DNA of 64,000 nucleotides from Herbaspirillum rubrisubalbicans. Its GTDB lineage: Bacteria; Pseudomonadota; Gammaproteobacteria; Burkholderiales; Burkholderiaceae_D. A program made the translations under genes and the position numbers. The notes beneath the pieces are model-generated. The model saw only the letters and a list, made by a program, of their open reading frames with translations, was not told where the DNA came from and made no database searches. This document shows positions 60,069 through 64,000 of the stretch, in pieces (positions within the stretch are counted from its first letter, which is position 1; every line of letters begins with the position of its first letter). The stretch lies in NCBI RefSeq assembly GCF_003719195.1, contig NZ_CP024996.1:3162001-3226000 (forward strand), in the 5' to 3' direction.

Positions 60069-62159
60069 CTAACTGATGAAAACGGAGGGGCTCCCGGTCT
60101 CCACGTGGCCAGCCAGGCGACGTGCAAAGCCCGGCACATCCTCGACCTGCAACAGCAGGTCGTACCAATGATGGCTGGCCGCCACCGACCACTGGTAACG
60201 CAATTGCTGCCCCGCTGCCAAGGTCAGCGTGCGCGTTGCCTGGCCATGGATCTGGTCGTGGATGACGATACGCAGCGGCTGCGCACCGGGGTTCTCCAGC
60301 GTCAGGACCAGCTCGCCGCGCTCGCCATCGTGGCGCGCCTGCACCACCGGCTCGGCCAACTGCGGGCGCACCAGGCTGCCCCGCAACTCGCGCAGGAAAC
60401 CATTGGGGCCATAGACCTTGAGCTCGTAACCACCCACCGGCCCCACCCCGCTCCACTGCGCCGACAAGGACTTGCCGGGCTCCACGGTGAAGGTCTTGTA
60501 GCGTTCGCTGTCCTGCCTGGCGTAGACCTGATAAACCACGCCGGCCCGGCCGGGATTGAGAAAATCGAGCTGGATGCTCCCCTGCGCCGGCAAGACCCGG
60601 TCATGCACTGCCAGGTCATAAGGCAAGGCGCGCGCCAGACGGGCGCCGCGCTCCTGCTGCGGCATGACCGGATTGCTGGGGGCCACTGGCACCGGCAGGC
60701 TGGCCTGGGCATCGGACAAGGCGCGGTAGGCCGAGGTATCGGGCAAGACCGGCGTGAGGGCATCACGCCGACTGAAGTCGAAGGCCGTGCTCAGGTCGCC
60801 GCAGACGGCACGGCGCCAGGGGCTGATGTTGGGCTCGTGGACATCGAAGACCTGCTCCAGGAAGCGGATCACCGAGGTGTGATCGAACACTTCCGAGCAC
60901 ACGTAACCGCCCTTGGACCAGGGCGAGATCACCAGCATCGGCACCCGCGCACCCAGCCCGGCCGGCAAGTCGTCGGCGGGATTGACGTAGTCGCCCACGC
61001 GGTGGAATTCGCCGCTCACGTCCACCGTCGACAAGCCTTGCTGCGCGTGAAGCGGCGGCGTAGGCGGCACCACGTGGTCGAAGAAGCCATCGTTTTCGTC
61101 ATAGTTCACCAGCAGCACGGTGCTGCTCCACAAGGCTGGATTGGCCGTGAGGATATCCAGCACCTGGCTGATGTAATGAGCGCCATAGCCGGGGGTACGA
61201 TCCGGGTGCTCGCAACTGAGCTTGGGCGGCATCAGCCACGAGACCTGCGGCAGGCTACCGCCCTGCACGTCACGCGCCAGGTCGGCCAGCGTGAACTTGC
61301 TGCAAGCCTTCTGCCACAGTGGCGAATCCGGGGCGGCGGTCTGGTACTGGTTGAAGAAGTACTGCAGGACATTGAAGTCGCTCGGGTAGTCGCCATGGTC
61401 CTGCTGCTCTTCATCAGTCCCCTGGTAGACCTTCCAGGACACCTGGTGCTGCTCCAGCCGCTCCGGGTAGGTCATCCAGCGGAAGCTGTCGGCCCCGGTG
61501 CGCACCTGGCCCGGCACGCCCGACCAGGCGCCGGTGCGCGGCTGGTAGGTCATGGGACCGCCAAAGCGGCCCGCCAGGTCGATGCCGCCACTCATCAGGT
61601 GAAAGCGGTTGGGGTTGGTCGAACCCAGCACCGAGCAATGGTAGGCATCGCAGATGGTGAACGCTTCGGCCAGGGCATAGTGGAAAGGCAGGTCTTCGCG
61701 GGTGAAGTAACCCATGGTGACGGTGTCTTTCTTGGCCTCGATCCAGCGATCATAGTCGCCCCGGTTCCAGGCGGCGTGCTGGTCCTTCCAGGCGTGCGGC
61801 AGGTTGCCACCGGCACGCCCGGCGCTGGTAGTGGCCATCTCCAGGCGATACGGCAGCACCAGCTTGCCCTGGGCATCACGCTGGTAAAACACCGGGTTGC
61901 CGTCCGGCAGGGGGCGCGGGATGCTGTCGCCAAAACCCCGCACCCCTTTCAGGCAGCCGAAATAGTGATCGAAGGAACGGTTCTCCTGCATCAGGATCAC
62001 CACATGCTTCACATCCTTGATGCTGCCCGTGGGTGAGGACGGGGCAATGGCCAAGGCCTTGCGGATACTGGCCGGCAGGCTCGACAAGGCCAGCGCCGCG
62101 CCGCCCGAGCGGGCAGCGGCCTTGAGGAAATTGCGGCGGCCATAGGGGTTTCTTTTCAT
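60069..62159 (-). CDS. plcC: Phosphocholine-specific phospholipase C, Tat-exported
   Basis: A 696-residue enzyme. A twin-arginine signal (PYGRRNFLKAAARSGGAAL) leads the protein. The phosphoesterase domain has HVVILMQENRSFDHYFGCLK near residue 52, CDAYHCSVLGSTNPNRFHLM near 165 and LVNYDENDGFFDHVVPP near 350. Two C-terminal beta-sandwich DUF756 domains follow (about 500-696). It hydrolyses phosphatidylcholine-type lipids outside the cytoplasm. ATG 62159 has AGGA eight bases upstream; ATG 62168 is also possible. It begins about 25 bases after tonB, in one operon with exbB-exbD-tonB. Confidence 0.92.
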   Translation of the reverse strand: MKRNPYGRRNFLKAAARSGGAALALSSLPASIRKALAIAPSSPTGSIKDVKHVVILMQENRSFDHYFGCLKGVRGFGDSIPRPLPDGNPVFYQRDAQGKLVLPYRLEMATTSAGRAGGNLPHAWKDQHAAWNRGDYDRWIEAKKDTVTMGYFTREDLPFHYALAEAFTICDAYHCSVLGSTNPNRFHLMSGGIDLAGRFGGPMTYQPRTGAWSGVPGQVRTGADSFRWMTYPERLEQHQVSWKVYQGTDEEQQDHGDYPSDFNVLQYFFNQYQTAAPDSPLWQKACSKFTLADLARDVQGGSLPQVSWLMPPKLSCEHPDRTPGYGAHYISQVLDILTANPALWSSTVLLVNYDENDGFFDHVVPPTPPLHAQQGLSTVDVSGEFHRVGDYVNPADDLPAGLGARVPMLVISPWSKGGYVCSEVFDHTSVIRFLEQVFDVHEPNISPWRRAVCGDLSTAFDFSRRDALTPVLPDTSAYRALSDAQASLPVPVAPSNPVMPQQERGARLARALPYDLAVHDRVLPAQGSIQLDFLNPGRAGVVYQVYARQDSERYKTFTVEPGKSLSAQWSGVGPVGGYELKVYGPNGFLRELRGSLVRPQLAEPVVQARHDGERGELVLTLENPGAQPLRIVIHDQIHGQATRTLTLAAGQQLRYQWSVAASHHWYDLLLQVEDVPGFARRLAGHVETGSPSVFIS

Positions 62160-62184
62160 CGACATCATCCTCGATTGCTCATTC

Positions 62185-62886
62185 TCAGTTCAGGCTGAAG
62201 CGCAGTTCGACCTCGCCCAACACCGGTTCATCGGTACGCGAGAACTTCCATTGCATCAGCGCCTTGGTGGCGGCCTGGTCAAACAGCTTGGCCGGCTGGG
62301 CGCGCACGATCTTGACCGCACTGACCGAGCCATCCTTCTCGATGGTCACGTGCGCCACCACCACGCCTTCGGTATTGCTGGCCAGGGCCTTGGGGGGGTA
62401 ATCCGGCTCCACCCGCAGCAGCGGCACCAGTCCGCGCCTGACCGCACCCGCGTCAACCTTGGGCGGAACCGGTGCTGGCGGCGCACTCGGGGCGGCCGGT
62501 TTGGCAGCCACGGCTGGGCTGGGCGGCGGTGCGGCTTGCGCGACCGGGGCCGGCTCTTGCGGCACGGGTTGCGCTTTGGCCTGCGGCGTTGGCGTTGGCG
62601 CCGGCTTGGGCTTGGGTGTGGGCTTGGGCGGCTTAGGGGTGGGCGGCGGCGGTACCGGCGGCGCCGGTTCCGGCAGCGGCGGGGCCTCGGCGATGGTGAC
62701 CAGCTTCATCACCTTGACCGGCTCCGGTACCGGTTCGGGCACATGGGCCTGCGGCCAGCCCAGCCACACGATGGCCACTTCAATGGCCACCGCCACGGCG
62801 ATGGCCAACGGCCAGCGCAGCGCAGCACCACCCTGGAAGGCAGGCGCCATCCCGTGGCGCGGCAGGGTCAGGGAATCACTCATCAT
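62185..62886 (-). CDS. tonB: TonB family energy-transducing protein
   Basis: A 233-residue protein. The transmembrane anchor lies at about residues 25-43 (WPLAIAVAVAIEVAIVWLGW). A Pro/Lys-rich periplasmic rod follows (about 50-150, PPTPKPPKPTPKPKPAPTPT). The C-terminal TonB domain has EPDYPPKALASNTEGVVVAH and ALMQWKFSRTDEPV. It transmits proton-motive energy from ExbB/ExbD to outer-membrane receptors. It starts 8 bases after exbD. No TonB-dependent receptor gene lies in the window, so its partner is unknown. Confidence 0.93.
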   Translation of the reverse strand: MMSDSLTLPRHGMAPAFQGGAALRWPLAIAVAVAIEVAIVWLGWPQAHVPEPVPEPVKVMKLVTIAEAPPLPEPAPPVPPPPTPKPPKPTPKPKPAPTPTPQAKAQPVPQEPAPVAQAAPPPSPAVAAKPAAPSAPPAPVPPKVDAGAVRRGLVPLLRVEPDYPPKALASNTEGVVVAHVTIEKDGSVSAVKIVRAQPAKLFDQAATKALMQWKFSRTDEPVLGEVELRFSLN

Positions 62887-62893
62887 GGCCATC

Positions 62894-63292
62894 TCAATGC
62901 TTGGCGGCGATGCCGATGTCTTCCACTCCGGCCTCGCGCGCCACATCCATGACGTGCAACAGGTTTTCCAGCGAGACGTCCTTGTCGCCAGCCACCAGCA
63001 CTTCCAGCTTGGCCGTCTGCGCCCGCTCCTTGAGTTCGCCCACCAGCGCATCGTGCTGGACCGGCTTGCCCTCGAAGAACATCTCGCCTTGCTGGTTGAC
63101 CACGATGGTCAGCGATTTGCTGGGCAGCGTGGCGGCGCTGGCGGCTTGCGGTACATTGATCTTCAGTCCGCTGACATCGATCATCTTCAACATGGTCACC
63201 ATGAAGAAAATCAGCAAGAACATCATGATGTCGATCATCGGGATGATCTCGATATGCGGCTCATCCGATTGCAGGTAACGGGTGCGGCTCAT
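62894..63292 (-). CDS. exbD: Biopolymer transport protein ExbD
   Basis: A 132-residue protein with one transmembrane helix (about 16-36, EIIPMIDIMMFLLIFFMVTM) containing the conserved Asp of the proton channel (Asp20 in PMIDIMM). A periplasmic domain follows. Its start overlaps the exbB stop as ATGA. Confidence 0.95.
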   Translation of the reverse strand: MSRTRYLQSDEPHIEIIPMIDIMMFLLIFFMVTMLKMIDVSGLKINVPQAASAATLPSKSLTIVVNQQGEMFFEGKPVQHDALVGELKERAQTAKLEVLVAGDKDVSLENLLHVMDVAREAGVEDIGIAAKH

Positions 63293-64000
63293 GATGCGGC
63301 TCCAGCGTAAGCCACATCGGCTACGCGCTTGATGACGCTCTTGCCCTGCGCTGCACCCTGGGCATCGGCGGCTTGACGCACGATGATCGATTCTTCATAC
63401 AGGCAATGTTGCTTGATGAAGACCAGCTTGATCAGATCCAGCTCCAGCAAGGCCAGGCGCACGCGCTTGGCGAAATAGCTGTTGGCCGCCACCCCGGCAA
63501 TGGCCACCAGCAGGCCACAACCGGTGGCCAGCAGCGAGTGGCCGATGCCGTTGGTGACCGCGCCGCTGCTGCTGCCGGCAGTGCCCAGCACGTTGAAGGA
63601 TTCGGTGATGCCGATGATGGTGCCCAGCAGACCGATCAGCGGACCCAGTGTGATGGCCGCACCCAGCAACCACAGCGAGCGATCCAGTTCGGGCATGGTG
63701 CGCACGATGCTCTCATCGATGTAACGCTCCATGGCCTCGCCCGAGGCCAGCGCCCGGGATTCGACCGAAGCCTGCAGGGTCGGGCCGAAGATGGTGCTGC
63801 GATAGCGTTGGACGATGTCCTGCAGCGCGGCAGTATTCTGATGGTCGGCTTGTGTGAGCGCCTCGTCGATGCGCTTGCCCGAAGGCAGGCAGCGCGCGAA
63901 GAAGATGAAGCGCTCGACCGAGACGGCCAGCACCACCAGCAGCAGCAGGGCCAGGATGGGAATGATGCCCATCGATTGGCGGCTCAATTCCAGGAGTTGT
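63289..64000 (-). CDS. exbB: Biopolymer transport protein ExbB (start lies beyond the window)
   Basis: At least 237 residues of a MotA/TolQ/ExbB proton-channel protein. It has a transmembrane helix in SMGIIPILALLLLVVLAVSV and two more in SLWLLGAAITLGPLIGLLGT, then GIGHSLLATGCGLLVAIAGV. The frame stays open to the right edge (QLLELSRQSM...), so the true start is probably just outside. The TTG at about 63987 is not a convincing start. It is the first gene of the exbB-exbD-tonB-plcC-diesterase operon. Confidence 0.93.
   Translation of the reverse strand, partial: QLLELSRQSMGIIPILALLLLVVLAVSVERFIFFARCLPSGKRIDEALTQADHQNTAALQDIVQRYRSTIFGPTLQASVESRALASGEAMERYIDESIVRTMPELDRSLWLLGAAITLGPLIGLLGTIIGITESFNVLGTAGSSSGAVTNGIGHSLLATGCGLLVAIAGVAANSYFAKRVRLALLELDLIKLVFIKQHCLYEESIIVRQAADAQGAAQGKSVIKRVADVAYAGAAS

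Overview
The window looks like the chromosome of a GC-rich betaproteobacterium of the family Oxalobacteraceae, most likely Herbaspirillum or a close relative. This is inferred from gene order: tig-clpP-clpX-lon-hupB followed by tRNA-Val and tRNA-Asp, hpnCDE, the mltG-tmk-holB...tatD run, and a RegB/RegA pair. No database search was run. Most of the sequence is dense, ordinary chromosome. The accessory DNA is concentrated at about 26.4-27.0 kb and 35.4-41.5 kb.

Layout. 1-672 is the start of an AlaC-type aminotransferase cut by the window edge. 0.8-9.5 kb is a leftward operon for uptake and activation of a carboxylic acid: an acyl-CoA synthetase, a complete branched-chain-type (Liv) ABC transporter and a PaaK-like ligase, with a Crp/Fnr regulator divergent from it. 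10.5-15.2 kb is a signalling block with two histidine kinases, a LuxR-type response regulator and a stand-alone receiver. A 600-base gap follows that holds a very strong rightward terminator with no gene in front of it. 15.8-20.2 kb carries a solitary SucA-like dehydrogenase E1 and a chemoreceptor. 20.6-26.4 kb is a MocR-type regulator facing an operon for a binding-fold protein, a nitrilase-family hydrolase and a polar amino-acid-type ABC transporter.

26.4-27.2 kb holds a porin 3' remnant, an 87-bp direct repeat containing the 3' end of tRNA-Asp, two palindromes, tRNA-Asp and tRNA-Val. 27.2-34.1 kb is the proteostasis cluster (hupB, lon, clpX, clpP, tig). creA, a DUF1653 gene and tRNA-Leu follow.

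35.4-41.5 kb is an AT-richer accessory region. Seven small same-strand genes, one of them a SUKH-family immunity gene, are punctuated by ten copies of a 24-bp imperfect palindrome that sits at or inside their stop codons. Two further inter-palindrome modules have no obvious gene. The array ends at a full-length IS2-like element. Beyond it lies an HNH-like gene split by a 20-bp tandem duplication, then a fragment of another IS. This cassette-like array is the best candidate in the window for something undescribed.

41.9-64 kb returns to chromosome: an RTX-type protein with a papain-like cysteine protease domain placed between its repeats; hopanoid/squalene genes hpnC, hpnD and hpnE interrupted by an HDOD gene; an LldD-type flavoenzyme; an ankyrin protein and tatD; regBA; holB, tmk and mltG; ygfZ and two small partners; and finally an exbB-exbD-tonB-phospholipase C-glycerophosphodiesterase operon that runs off the right edge.
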